Assembly: GCF_025195085.2 (NCBI RefSeq)
Contig: NZ_JANAVY020000001.1
Location: 310,001-374,000, forward strand
Source of the DNA: Vibrio intestinalis
GTDB lineage: Bacteria > Pseudomonadota > Gammaproteobacteria > Enterobacterales > Vibrionaceae
Reading direction: 5' to 3'
Length of the DNA: 64,000 nucleotides
Shown here piece by piece: positions 45,500-54,324 of the stretch (its first letter is position 1; each line of letters begins with the position of its first letter). The notes below the pieces were generated by a model. It made no database searches and had not been told where the DNA came from. It worked only from the letters and a program-made list of their open reading frames with translations. The translations under genes were made by a program, and so were the position numbers.

Positions 45500-45725
45500 G
45501 TTCCGTTGAAGACTGCAGGAGAGTGGTTATTAACCAAATTTTAACATTTGGTTAGATTAACCTACCGAAGAAGTAAATCTTTCAGGTGCTGCCATAGGTA
45601 GCAGGGACTGTAGTTGGAGGAACCTCTGGAGAGAACCGTACTACCTCGTGGTAGCAATCGGTCGCCGAAGGAGCAAGCTCAGCGCAAGCAGAGTGAAACT
45701 CTCAGGCAAAAGGACAGAGGAGTGG
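45500..45725 (+). ncRNA. Tandem glycine riboswitch
   Basis: Two aptamers share the family signature. Aptamer I: GGAGAG near 45518, CCGAAGAAG at 45565, CTTTCAGG at 45579 and GGGAC at 45604. Aptamer II: GGAGAG at 45628, CCGAAGGAG at 45665, ACTCTCAGG at 45698 and AGGACAGAGG at 45711. Pairing of GTTCC (45500) with GGAAC (45618) closes aptamer I. This is the classic V. cholerae VC1422 arrangement ahead of a Na+/alanine symporter. Expression platform: see 45816-45847. Confidence 0.95.
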
Positions 45726-45815
45726 AAAGTTACATCCAGCGATCTGGCCTTGCCTGCCCTATTGCTCATATTTGATGATTTTGCTGTTTTACGGCTCGAT
45801 CTCACCTTTCACTCT

Positions 45816-45847
45816 TCTCCTTAAAAAAGTTTTATCACTTAAGGGGA
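45816..45847 (+). promoter_or_regulatory. Shine-Dalgarno-sequestering hairpin of the riboswitch gene
   Basis: TCTCCTTAA (45816-45824) pairs over nine positions (one G-U) with TTAAGGGGA (45839-45847), which is the ribosome-binding site of the symporter gene (ATG 45852). This would block translation when formed. No U-run terminator exists between the aptamers and the gene, so control of translation initiation is the simplest reading. Confidence 0.65.
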
Positions 45848-45851
45848 AACC

Positions 45852-47225
45852 ATGGATAACCTTCAATCTTTACTAAAAACCATCGACAATTTTGTCTGGG
45901 GTCCGCCATTACTTATTTTACTCGTTGGCACGGGTGTCTATTTTACTTTTCGTTTAGGCCTACTTCAGTTTAGGTACCTGCCTCGCGCGCTAAAAATGGT
46001 ATTTAGCAAAGAAGATTCAAACAAACAGGGCGATGTTTCAAGCTTCGCAGCCTTATGTACTGCGCTTTCAGCAACAATTGGCACGGGTAACATCGTCGGT
46101 GTTGCTACGGCGATCAAACTGGGTGGCCCAGGTGCACTATTTTGGATGTGGCTAGCGGCTCTATTTGGTATGGCAACCAAATACGCTGAATGCCTACTTG
46201 CGGTGAAATATCGCCGTGTAGACGACAAAGGCGAGATGGTTGGCGGCCCAATGTACTACCTGCAATATGGCGTCGGCTCTAAAGCACTCGCGGTACTCTT
46301 TGCCATCTTCGCACTAGGTGTCGCGTGTTTTGGTATTGGTACTTTCCCGCAAGTAAATGCCATTCTCGATGCCAGTGAAATCTCGTTCGGTGTATCGCGT
46401 GAAATTTCAGCTAGCATCCTAACTCTGTTAGTTGCGTTCGTAACGTTGGGCGGTATTCAATCTATCGCTAAAGTGGCAGGTAAAGTGGTGCCGACAATGG
46501 CGCTATTCTACGTGTTGGCATGTTTAAGCGTCATCATCATGAATGCAGATAAGTTGCTAGAAGCGGTTGAATTGGTGATTGTGTCTGCCTTTACATCTAC
46601 TGCGGCAACGGGCGGTTTCTTAGGTGCGAGCATCATGTTAGCCATTCAATCAGGCATTGCTCGCGGCGTATTCTCGAATGAATCTGGCCTTGGTAGTGCA
46701 CCAATGGCGGCGGCAGCAGCAAAAACAGACTCGTGTGTAAAGCAAGGACTCATCTCAATGACAGGGACTTTCTTTGACACCATCATCATCTGTACCATGA
46801 CGGGTCTTGCACTCATTCTAACAGGCGCATGGCAAAGTGACTTTGCAGGAGCAGCGATGACAACGCACGCATTTGCTGTTGGTCTAAACGCTGATACCTT
46901 TGGCCCAATGTTAATCTCTATTGGCCTAATTTTCTTCGCCTTTACCACCATCCTAGGTTGGAACTACTACGGCGAACGCTGCGTGGTATTTTTACTTGGT
47001 ACCAAAGCCGTATTGCCTTACAAAATCATTTTTGTCGCGTTAGTTGCGTCAGGCGCTTTCCTGCACTTAGATATGATTTGGATTATCGCCGACATCGTGA
47101 ATGGTTTGATGGCAATCCCTAACCTAATTGGTTTGATTGCACTGCGCCAAGTAGTGGTTGAAGAGACTAAACTGTTTTTTGCCAGCCACTCAAATTCTGA
47201 TGAAGTTGATGCGGTCAAAGCGTAA
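45852..47225 (+). CDS. AGCS-family sodium:alanine/glycine symporter
   Basis: 457 residues, about 11 transmembrane segments. Family signatures: GVYFTFRLGLLQFRYLP, ALSATIGTGNIVGVATAI, the GGPGALFWMW helix, GGPMYYLQYGVGSK and GVFSNESGLGSAPMAAAAAK. It imports alanine or glycine with Na+. The tandem glycine riboswitch directly upstream ties it to glycine. Symporter direction and substrate come from the family. Confidence 0.95.
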   Translation: MDNLQSLLKTIDNFVWGPPLLILLVGTGVYFTFRLGLLQFRYLPRALKMVFSKEDSNKQGDVSSFAALCTALSATIGTGNIVGVATAIKLGGPGALFWMWLAALFGMATKYAECLLAVKYRRVDDKGEMVGGPMYYLQYGVGSKALAVLFAIFALGVACFGIGTFPQVNAILDASEISFGVSREISASILTLLVAFVTLGGIQSIAKVAGKVVPTMALFYVLACLSVIIMNADKLLEAVELVIVSAFTSTAATGGFLGASIMLAIQSGIARGVFSNESGLGSAPMAAAAAKTDSCVKQGLISMTGTFFDTIIICTMTGLALILTGAWQSDFAGAAMTTHAFAVGLNADTFGPMLISIGLIFFAFTTILGWNYYGERCVVFLLGTKAVLPYKIIFVALVASGAFLHLDMIWIIADIVNGLMAIPNLIGLIALRQVVVEETKLFFASHSNSDEVDAVKA

Positions 47226-47266
47226 GCCTAGCTAAAATCAAATCACTATTTAAGCTTCAGTAAAAC

Positions 47267-47295
47267 AAAAACGCGGCTAAGTAAGCCGCGTTTTT
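47267..47295. terminator. Bidirectional terminator between the symporter and LysE-type genes
   Basis: A 12-bp stem (AAAAACGCGGCT with AGCCGCGTTTTT) and a five-base loop, with A tract and T run on opposite sides. Confidence 0.9.
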
Positions 47296-47311
47296 GGTTG
47301 ATCTCTATTCA

Positions 47312-47938
47312 CTACTCTTCAATCAGCAATTTCACGCCCAGAGCCACCAGCACTGCACCTGTTGTTGCTTCCATCCTGCGCATAAATGTGGAGCTCTGTA
47401 ACAGGCCTTTGGCTTTATCCAACGCGCCCGCCAAACCACACTGCCAGATCATAGCAATCACAAAATGAATCGATGCCATCAATAATGAAGGGAGAAATGC
47501 TGAGCCATTTGGGTCAATAAACTGAGGTAAAAAGGCTAAGTAGAATACCGCCGTTTTAGGGTTTAAAACGTTAGATAAGAACCCTTCTCTCACAGAGCGC
47601 TTTAAGTTCACACCACTTGATGCCATTGCGACCTCCATGCCGTTCGCTTGACCTCGATATAATGAAACTAAACAGCTTGCGCCTAACCAAATCAAATAGG
47701 CAGCACCGACCATTTTAACCAGAGAAAACAATTCTGCCGATTGCGCTAGAATCGCCGAGATGCCGACCGCTGAAAAAGTGGCATGAACAAACAAACCAAG
47801 GCAAATACCCAAGCTCGTCATAGCGCCATCGGCAAGCCCTCCACGCGAGGAGTTTTTAATCACTAACGCAGTATCTAACCCAGGCGTAAGCGTGAGGATG
47901 GTAATCGCGATAAGAAACGCTTCAAAGTTAACAATCAT
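47312..47938 (-). CDS. LysE/RhtB-family amino-acid exporter
   Basis: 208 residues, GGAAG eight bases upstream. About six transmembrane segments. LysE signatures: TPGLDTALVIKNSSRGG near the N-terminus, SLGICLGLFVHATFSAVGIS and the GFLSNVLNPKTAVFYLAFLPQF segment. It exports an amino acid or homoserine-lactone-like compound from the cytoplasm; the substrate cannot be told from sequence. It is convergent with the symporter and probably independent of it. Confidence 0.88.
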   Translation of the reverse strand: MIVNFEAFLIAITILTLTPGLDTALVIKNSSRGGLADGAMTSLGICLGLFVHATFSAVGISAILAQSAELFSLVKMVGAAYLIWLGASCLVSLYRGQANGMEVAMASSGVNLKRSVREGFLSNVLNPKTAVFYLAFLPQFIDPNGSAFLPSLLMASIHFVIAMIWQCGLAGALDKAKGLLQSSTFMRRMEATTGAVLVALGVKLLIEE

Positions 47939-48168
47939 AATTCAGACTTCCTTGTTGATGCTTCAATATACACCAGTTATTCGGTAGTGGAAGCCATTCT
48001 TTAGTCGGAATCGAGCAGAATAATCAGGGATTATTGCTAGTATATTCGCCTTACGCACTGCTATTGGCGGTATATTTATCAGATACTTGGATGATAATCA
48101 TTGCCTTGCTACACTCTGATTCTGTTTTCTATCGCTTTTATTTACTCAGTCAGGGAAAGGCCAACATC

Positions 48169-49650
48169 ATGAGCGCATTCAAAAAACTCGTCGAACATTC
48201 AAAAACCATTGATCACTTTAACCACTTAGCGTCTATCTGTGGCTGGGATCAAGCCACTGTTATGCCATCGGGCGGCAATCAAGCTCGTTCAGAAGCCATG
48301 GCGCAGCTTTCAGTACACATTCACTCTCTTCATACTAAGCCAGAGCTTAATGATTGGTTTGCTGAAGCAGAGCAAGAAGCGCTAAGCAGCCAGCAACAAT
48401 CGGAACTTCGAGAGCTAAAACGACAATGGCAACAAGCGAATTTGCTGCCTGAGAAGCTAGTGCAAGCTAAATCATTAGCTGGTTCTAAATGTGAGCATGC
48501 TTGGCGTACTCAACGCGGAGAAAACGATTGGGTAGGCTTTGAGAAAAACTGGGCTGAAGTGGTGGCACTGTCTCAAGAAGAAGCGCAAATACGCGCGGAA
48601 GCAAACAACCTAACTCCTTACGATGCCATGCTTGATATATACGAGCCGGGCACCTCCTCTGCCGCACTAGATACGCTATTTAGTGATGTGAAAAGTTGGC
48701 TACCAAGCCTTATTGATCAAGTAATCGATAAGCAAGCAAGCGAACAGTTTATTCAAGCACAAGGCCACTACGCAACAGAGCAACAGAAAGCCCTTGGTCT
48801 TGATGTAATGAAGCTACTTCAGTTTGATTTTAACCATGGCCGACTCGATGAAAGTGTTCATCCATTCTGTGGTGGCGTGCCATCTGATGTGCGAATTACC
48901 ACTCGCTATGATGAAGCTGAATTTGTACAAAGTCTAATGGGTATCGTGCACGAAACGGGCCATGCTCGCTACGAACAAGGCTTGCCAAAGGCCCTTGCTG
49001 GCACACCGGCAGGCGAAGCTCGTTCAATGGGTATTCATGAATCGCAATCGCTATTTTTTGAAATGCAAGTTGGCCGCAGCGATGCTTTTATCGAGCATCT
49101 CTCACACTTTGCAGGTAAGCATTTCAATCAACCTGATAGTGAGCTTTTCTCGCAACAAAACTTCCAGAAGTTGTATACCCGTGTGAAGAAAGATTTCATC
49201 CGTGTTGATGCCGATGAACTCACCTACCCTGCACACGTGATCTTGCGTTATGAAATAGAGCGCGACCTCATCAATGGCACAATCAAACATACTGATGTTC
49301 CTGAATTGTGGAACGCCAAAATGCAGCAATACCTAGGCCTATCTACCGAAGGCAACTTTAAGAACGGCTGTATGCAAGATATTCACTGGACCGATGGCGC
49401 ATTTGGCTATTTCCCTAGCTATACGCTTGGCGCTATGTACGCTGCGCAGTTTATGGCGTCTATGAAGAAAACGGTTGATGTAGACGGTGCAATTCGATCT
49501 GGAGATCTCTCGCCAATCTTTAGCTGGTTGAGCAATAACATCTGGAGTAAAGGCAGCTTATTCACAACCGATGAACTGGTTAAAGCGGCAACGGGGGAAA
49601 CCTTAAACGCACAATACTTCCAGCAGCACCTCACTAATCGTTATCTGTAA
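48169..49650 (+). CDS. M32-family metallocarboxypeptidase
   Basis: 493 residues from ATG 48169 (AAAGG nine bases upstream); the frame is open back to 48034 but that extension is not credible. All-helical M32 fold as in Thermus TaqCP and Pyrococcus carboxypeptidase. The zinc motif HETGH (with the catalytic Glu) is followed by the third ligand in GIHESQS, both near residues 260-300. Other family marks: SICGWDQATVMP, DVRITTRY, YPAHVILRYEIERDLI and HWTDGAFGYFPSYTLG. Cytoplasmic, releasing C-terminal residues from peptides. Confidence 0.92.
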   Translation: MSAFKKLVEHSKTIDHFNHLASICGWDQATVMPSGGNQARSEAMAQLSVHIHSLHTKPELNDWFAEAEQEALSSQQQSELRELKRQWQQANLLPEKLVQAKSLAGSKCEHAWRTQRGENDWVGFEKNWAEVVALSQEEAQIRAEANNLTPYDAMLDIYEPGTSSAALDTLFSDVKSWLPSLIDQVIDKQASEQFIQAQGHYATEQQKALGLDVMKLLQFDFNHGRLDESVHPFCGGVPSDVRITTRYDEAEFVQSLMGIVHETGHARYEQGLPKALAGTPAGEARSMGIHESQSLFFEMQVGRSDAFIEHLSHFAGKHFNQPDSELFSQQNFQKLYTRVKKDFIRVDADELTYPAHVILRYEIERDLINGTIKHTDVPELWNAKMQQYLGLSTEGNFKNGCMQDIHWTDGAFGYFPSYTLGAMYAAQFMASMKKTVDVDGAIRSGDLSPIFSWLSNNIWSKGSLFTTDELVKAATGETLNAQYFQQHLTNRYL

Positions 49651-49661
49651 CCATTGGATTC

Positions 49662-49692
49662 GAGCGTGCTAGAACACTAGCGCGCTCTTTTA
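49662..49692 (+). terminator. Terminator of the carboxypeptidase
   Basis: An 11-bp stem (GAGCGTGCTAG with CTAGCGCGCTC, one G-U), a four-base loop and TTTTAT. Confidence 0.8.
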
Positions 49693-50029
49693 TAAGTCCC
49701 ACTTGTATCACGCTTTCTCTCCGTCTATTGCTTCTGTGAATGTTGCTGAGCGCTTAATTTGCAACATTAATCAAGTTTTCCGATCTCAGCCCTAAAACAT
49801 ATACTCAACCAGTTGCTATAATGGCGTCACTTCGGTTTATAGACGCTGCTGTCATAATTAGTTTCAATGTAAACAATTACTTGTGCATAAATAAATCCAA
49901 TAACATCGTCAGCATCACTTCCTAACAGCCAAACTGTTATTTGTCGTCTCGCCATTAAAACTGATGTATTGCCGCCCCTCGCACAAAACGGGCTTACGTT
50001 ACTTTTGTCACTATTAAACAAGTATTGCG
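49693..50029 (+). promoter_or_regulatory. Intergenic region with extended -10 promoter before the large regulator
   Basis: No gene is seen. TGCTATAAT at 49814-49822 is an extended -10 with a perfect TATAAT; the -35 is poor, which is normal for that class. The start codon is 207 bases downstream, leaving a leader of about 200 bases with no recognised riboswitch. The minus-strand frame 49827-50036 shows no RBS and unlikely composition. Confidence 0.4.
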
Positions 50030-52984
50030 ATGCCAAACATTACCAAAACGAGTCGTCCTAACCAAAAATATAAAGGTAAAATTGAGCTTTCAAAGCGCAA
50101 AATCAAACAATTACGTTTACTGAGCGGATACAGCCAAGAGGCTTTAGCAGCAGCTTTGTACGAGGAAAACTACCAAGTTTCTATAGCCACTTTAAAGCGA
50201 GCGGAAACTGGTAAAGAAGTGAGTTTTCGTGTAGCCAATGAGTTAGCTAACTTCTTTGATACCACTATCGAAGCCTTACTGCCAAGCGAGGTGAATAGCC
50301 AAGTCGAACCTCAGATTCAGCCCAGCAAGGTACATCTATTTGCCCTTCTCATTACCAACAACGGCCAATGCGATCATCTAGGTGAAGATAACAGCCATTA
50401 CATTGCTCATCATGTAGCGGAGCTTAAAGATAACAGTTTGGAAGTGGTGGACATCGTCGGCAACTATATTGTTGGGTTTGGGTATTGTTACCCAGAGCCA
50501 ACCTTAACCCCACTGGTACTCAAAAAAATCTACAATCGATACAGGGGCTCACACCATTGCTATGACTTAAAAATCGCCCTTACCACCAGTAAAGTCGATA
50601 AGTACCTAGCAGAAAGCGTCTCGATAAGTAACTTTGATTTAAACCAGCTGATCACCATTTTACAATCAACCGAACATTGCGGATTGCACATCTGTGACCC
50701 TGAGATTATTGCCTACACCAGTTTTCACTGTCTAACCCAACCAGATGTAAGCACCGAGTTACCTTACTGGCGCTTTAGCCATCATAGAACGTCTGTCATT
50801 GATACCTTTGGTAGAGACAAAGAGCTGATTCAATTTATTAAGCAGCAATCTCAATACTATGATGCGCCGCGTGGGCCTTTGATAGTGCAAGTGACCGGAA
50901 CAAATGGCATTGGTAAGTCTCATCTGTGTGAACTGTTCTTATCGTCCTTGGAAACCGCAGGCATTAGGCCAGTTCTTAGGTTTAGCCCACTGCCTTTCCC
51001 ATTTCAAAAACGCCCGTTGATCACTGAACTTCTAATTCTAATATTTAACATAAAAGCGTATTTTGATGACCAAGCTATCGTTAAGACCATCGCCGAGAAA
51101 CTTCCGTCATTAACACAAAACCAGATAAACAAGCTGCTCGCTTTAATCCTGCAGCCTTGGCAACAATGCAAGCAACGCCCCTCCGTCACTATCACTGCAG
51201 ATACGATCAAACTTATCTCGACCGTGATCCGAGCCTGCAACCTAAGCGGGCTGTTTATCGACGACATTTCCGATTTTGATCAACAAAGTATTCAATTACT
51301 TAAGCAGTGCTTAACCAATGACATCGACAACTTCGTGCTTATTTTCAGTGCCACTATCGATGAAGATTTGTTCAAAGGCACATTGTTAGAAAATCACCCC
51401 AAATACCCTCTAACGCCGCTCACTCACTCCGACTGCCGACTATTAGCTGAATACTGGACTCAGCAAAACGCATCAAAGCACTTCGTTGATCAATGCGCCG
51501 ACATCGCAAAAGGCTACCCTAAGTTTCTAAAACAGATGTTACTCAATAAAGAACCAACAGTTGAACTAAATGCTGTATCGCTGGCGTTTGTCGACCAACA
51601 ACTACAAACTTTAACTAGCGAGCAGCGCTCGATGCTGAACACAGCAGTGATTCTTGGCATTAGCTTTTCAAATATGTTGATAGAAACCGTCTACCCCATT
51701 GCAGAGCCTAACTTAGAAGCGCTTTGCCAATGTGCCTTACTTGATAAAGTCGATCATCAGCGGTTTAAGTTTACCCACTCCGGTATTTATCAACACATTA
51801 AAAACAACATCTCAAAAGCAGATTGGATCGCTAGCAACAAATTAATTATCTCAGCGTTGACTCAAACACCGCGAAAACACGCCGACGACCTTATTGTGCT
51901 GGCCAACTGTTATCAAAACTTAGGCGAAACGCGTCAAGCCGCACAACACTACATACACGCAGCCAAACTACTCAAAAACAATGGCCAATTTGACCAAGCT
52001 GCCGAACTACTTCACCAAATAGAACACGCCCTGCCGGGTAAGCTTGTCCTGAATCAAGCCATCGAGGTTCTATTAATACAAGGTTCTATTTGCCGCGCGC
52101 AATTTGGTTGGTTATCACCTCAGCAAAAGATCATCAATGAACGTTTGGCCATACTGCTTTCAGGCTCTGCTCAGCAATCAAGCCTGAACAGCGTGATATT
52201 CAATCGCTGGTTAGAAAAGCTCATGGCATTGGATCTGGTTGACGCGAAAGATATCGCTCTGAGCCTACATGAAATAAGCCGTCGCTCGAATGATGAATGC
52301 GCTCGGGTTAACTCCTTAATTGCGTTAGCCAATACCTATTACTGGATTGGTCAGTTAGACCAATCAATTGAAGCGGCCAGCAACGCGTTACAACTTCACC
52401 AAGCCGAGCACTTAGAGCGTGATTTAGTCGAATTTGGCCAAGATCCTAGGGTGGTTGCTTACCTATTCTTAACCCTCAGTCACTCGCGAAAAGGAGATCT
52501 ACCTGAAGCGGAATCTGTCATCGAAAAACTGTATGAGCTTAGCAAAGATACCAGCAATATTTTAACCGAAGCCATTGCACTGCAAGCGCAGCTTTTCTAT
52601 TACTTTCACTTGAATCAAGTCGAGCAAGTCGAGCGAAGTGCCGATCGTTTATTGCTGCTAGCGACGAACCATAACCTGTCATTTTTTATTGGTTTATCAC
52701 GCTTATTTCTTGGTTGGTCTTATGGTCAGTCAGGGCAATTAGAACATGGCCTTAGCTATATTAGAGATGGCTACAACAACTGGCTCGCTAAGTCTGGTCA
52801 CCTTATGTGCCACTCACTCTACTGTCTATTTTCTGCACAGATCCTTTACCTTGCGGAGCAATCTCATCCAGCCTTATTGATCGCCCAAAAAGGCCAAGCC
52901 TTTATGCACAAGAAAGGCGAACTTTGTTACTTAATCGAAATAGAAACACTGATAGAAAAAATCACATGCAACGTCAGGCCGTAA
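50030..52984 (+). CDS. Large regulator: XRE HTH, degenerate cyclase-like domain, P-loop ATPase, helical repeats
   Basis: 984 residues. XRE-type HTH (about 18-86, KIKQLRLLSGYSQEALAAAL). Residues about 98-250 follow the layout of a class III cyclase homology domain (VVDIVGNYIVGFGY against the usual VVKxxGDGxLAxF; LKIALTTSK; SISNFDLNQLITILQ), but the catalytic Asp residues are missing, so it is probably non-catalytic. A P-loop ATPase follows: Walker A GTNGIGKS (290-297) and Walker B LFIDD (408-412). The C-terminal half (about 610-970) is TPR-like helical pairs. This architecture is close to AAA-TPR signal-transduction ATPases. It sits 42 bases upstream of the DUF917 gene on the same strand. No RBS is visible. 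Confidence 0.75.
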   Translation: MPNITKTSRPNQKYKGKIELSKRKIKQLRLLSGYSQEALAAALYEENYQVSIATLKRAETGKEVSFRVANELANFFDTTIEALLPSEVNSQVEPQIQPSKVHLFALLITNNGQCDHLGEDNSHYIAHHVAELKDNSLEVVDIVGNYIVGFGYCYPEPTLTPLVLKKIYNRYRGSHHCYDLKIALTTSKVDKYLAESVSISNFDLNQLITILQSTEHCGLHICDPEIIAYTSFHCLTQPDVSTELPYWRFSHHRTSVIDTFGRDKELIQFIKQQSQYYDAPRGPLIVQVTGTNGIGKSHLCELFLSSLETAGIRPVLRFSPLPFPFQKRPLITELLILIFNIKAYFDDQAIVKTIAEKLPSLTQNQINKLLALILQPWQQCKQRPSVTITADTIKLISTVIRACNLSGLFIDDISDFDQQSIQLLKQCLTNDIDNFVLIFSATIDEDLFKGTLLENHPKYPLTPLTHSDCRLLAEYWTQQNASKHFVDQCADIAKGYPKFLKQMLLNKEPTVELNAVSLAFVDQQLQTLTSEQRSMLNTAVILGISFSNMLIETVYPIAEPNLEALCQCALLDKVDHQRFKFTHSGIYQHIKNNISKADWIASNKLIISALTQTPRKHADDLIVLANCYQNLGETRQAAQHYIHAAKLLKNNGQFDQAAELLHQIEHALPGKLVLNQAIEVLLIQGSICRAQFGWLSPQQKIINERLAILLSGSAQQSSLNSVIFNRWLEKLMALDLVDAKDIALSLHEISRRSNDECARVNSLIALANTYYWIGQLDQSIEAASNALQLHQAEHLERDLVEFGQDPRVVAYLFLTLSHSRKGDLPEAESVIEKLYELSKDTSNILTEAIALQAQLFYYFHLNQVEQVERSADRLLLLATNHNLSFFIGLSRLFLGWSYGQSGQLEHGLSYIRDGYNNWLAKSGHLMCHSLYCLFSAQILYLAEQSHPALLIAQKGQAFMHKKGELCYLIEIETLIEKITCNVRP

Positions 52985-53026
52985 TAAGTACTCGGCCACC
53001 CAAACTACAATAATGGAACAATTACT

Positions 53027-54295
53027 ATGGAAACACTTAAGATTGAACACCTCTTTGAAATCGCCAACGGCTCTACCTTGCTGGCAAGCGGAGGTGGCGG
53101 CTCCATCAAAACAGCTTATGGCTTTATTGCCAAAATCGCTCAAGAGCAACAGCAAGGTAATCCGGTCAAACTGGCAAAATTGGATGACTTAAATACCAAT
53201 GATTACGGCGCAGTAGTCGCAGCAATGGGCTCGCCGAAAAGCTTTGAGCGAATCGGTTTAAAAGGTGCGGAAACACGCGCATTCAGCACATTAGAGAAAA
53301 ATGTACAACAACAAAACATCGCCGATAAACTCTCTTACACCATTTCAGTGGAAACAGGGTCTAACATCTTTGTTGCGATGCTAGCAGCGCTCAAGCATAC
53401 ACCCGCTATTCAATTAGTAGACGCGGATGGAGCTGGCCGTTCTGTACCAACGTTGAGTTCATTAACCTTTACTCAAGAAGTGCCCGCTACACCGTTTGTT
53501 TTAAGGCCCGCACATGAAAACGTACCCGGTGCGCAGTTTGCCAATGGCCTAACACTCAACCTTACCTCAGACAGTAATCCCGTTGAACAAGCGCAAATTA
53601 CCGAGTTTACTATCCGTCCTATGCTGGCTAACCCAGACTCATTTGACGGTATCGGTGCAATTGCTGGTTGGCCGATGTCAGTGCAACAAGCAAAATCGGC
53701 ACTAGTACCTAACACCATTTCTTTGTCTCGTGATATTGGCCACAGCCTTGCCACCAGCGGTGACAACCAACCACTCGCAGCGCTGCGTCACTATTTAGCG
53801 ATGCAGCATGATATTACCCTTACGCCACTGTTTGACAATGACCTACCATGCATTGTCGATAAAGTAAGTGCGAAATCGGAAGGTGGGTTTGACTTTACAG
53901 AACTGAGATTCAAACAAACCAAAGAGATATTGAATGACCACAATGCCAAAGAGCAAGAGATGGTGGTCTTGAACCAAAACGAAAACCTTATCGCTTGGAA
54001 CACTAGCCAGCCAGCGCCTATCGACATGTGCCCAAACCTCATTTGTATGATTGGCAAAATCGACGCGGAGTTAATTGAAGAGATAATTGCACCATTAACA
54101 GAAGAAGATAAGCAGCTCGCCTACCCTCATTTAAATAGCCTACACGGGTTATCCGTAGAAGATGTGAAAGAGAAACAGCAAGTTTACTTATTCTCACTGC
54201 CTCCACACGCCAAACTGAAAACCGAACAAGCGGTACAAAATTTTAATTCTATGCTGCAAAGTTTTGGTTACTTTGGGACCAACACCTGTGTTTAA
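53027..54295 (+). CDS. DUF917 / S-methyl-thiohydantoin-desulfurase-family protein
   Basis: 422 residues, GGA nine bases before ATG. N-terminal part with STLLASGGGGSIKTAYGF, the Gly-rich loop expected for the family, VVAAMGSPKSF, and VDADGAGRSVPTLSSLTF; the family name comes from work on ergothioneine breakdown, where members remove sulfur from a thiohydantoin. The GGGG and DADGAGR motifs are the usual family marks. Close relatives may act on hydantoins or related rings. It is followed 29 bases later by a racemase-family gene, and a hydantoin-type substrate is a fair inference. The exact reaction here is not shown. Confidence 0.85.
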   Translation: METLKIEHLFEIANGSTLLASGGGGSIKTAYGFIAKIAQEQQQGNPVKLAKLDDLNTNDYGAVVAAMGSPKSFERIGLKGAETRAFSTLEKNVQQQNIADKLSYTISVETGSNIFVAMLAALKHTPAIQLVDADGAGRSVPTLSSLTFTQEVPATPFVLRPAHENVPGAQFANGLTLNLTSDSNPVEQAQITEFTIRPMLANPDSFDGIGAIAGWPMSVQQAKSALVPNTISLSRDIGHSLATSGDNQPLAALRHYLAMQHDITLTPLFDNDLPCIVDKVSAKSEGGFDFTELRFKQTKEILNDHNAKEQEMVVLNQNENLIAWNTSQPAPIDMCPNLICMIGKIDAELIEEIIAPLTEEDKQLAYPHLNSLHGLSVEDVKEKQQVYLFSLPPHAKLKTEQAVQNFNSMLQSFGYFGTNTCV

Positions 54296-54324
54296 CAAAT
54301 CAAACTAAATAAGGATATATCACT

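Noticed and set aside
48034..48168. N-terminal extension of the M32 carboxypeptidase
   Set aside because: The conserved protein begins at ATG 48169, which has AAAGG upstream; the extension is hydrophobic and lies in promoter sequence.
49827..50036. Minus-strand 69-codon frame in front of the large regulator
   Set aside because: No RBS, poor composition, and it covers the promoter and leader of the regulator.
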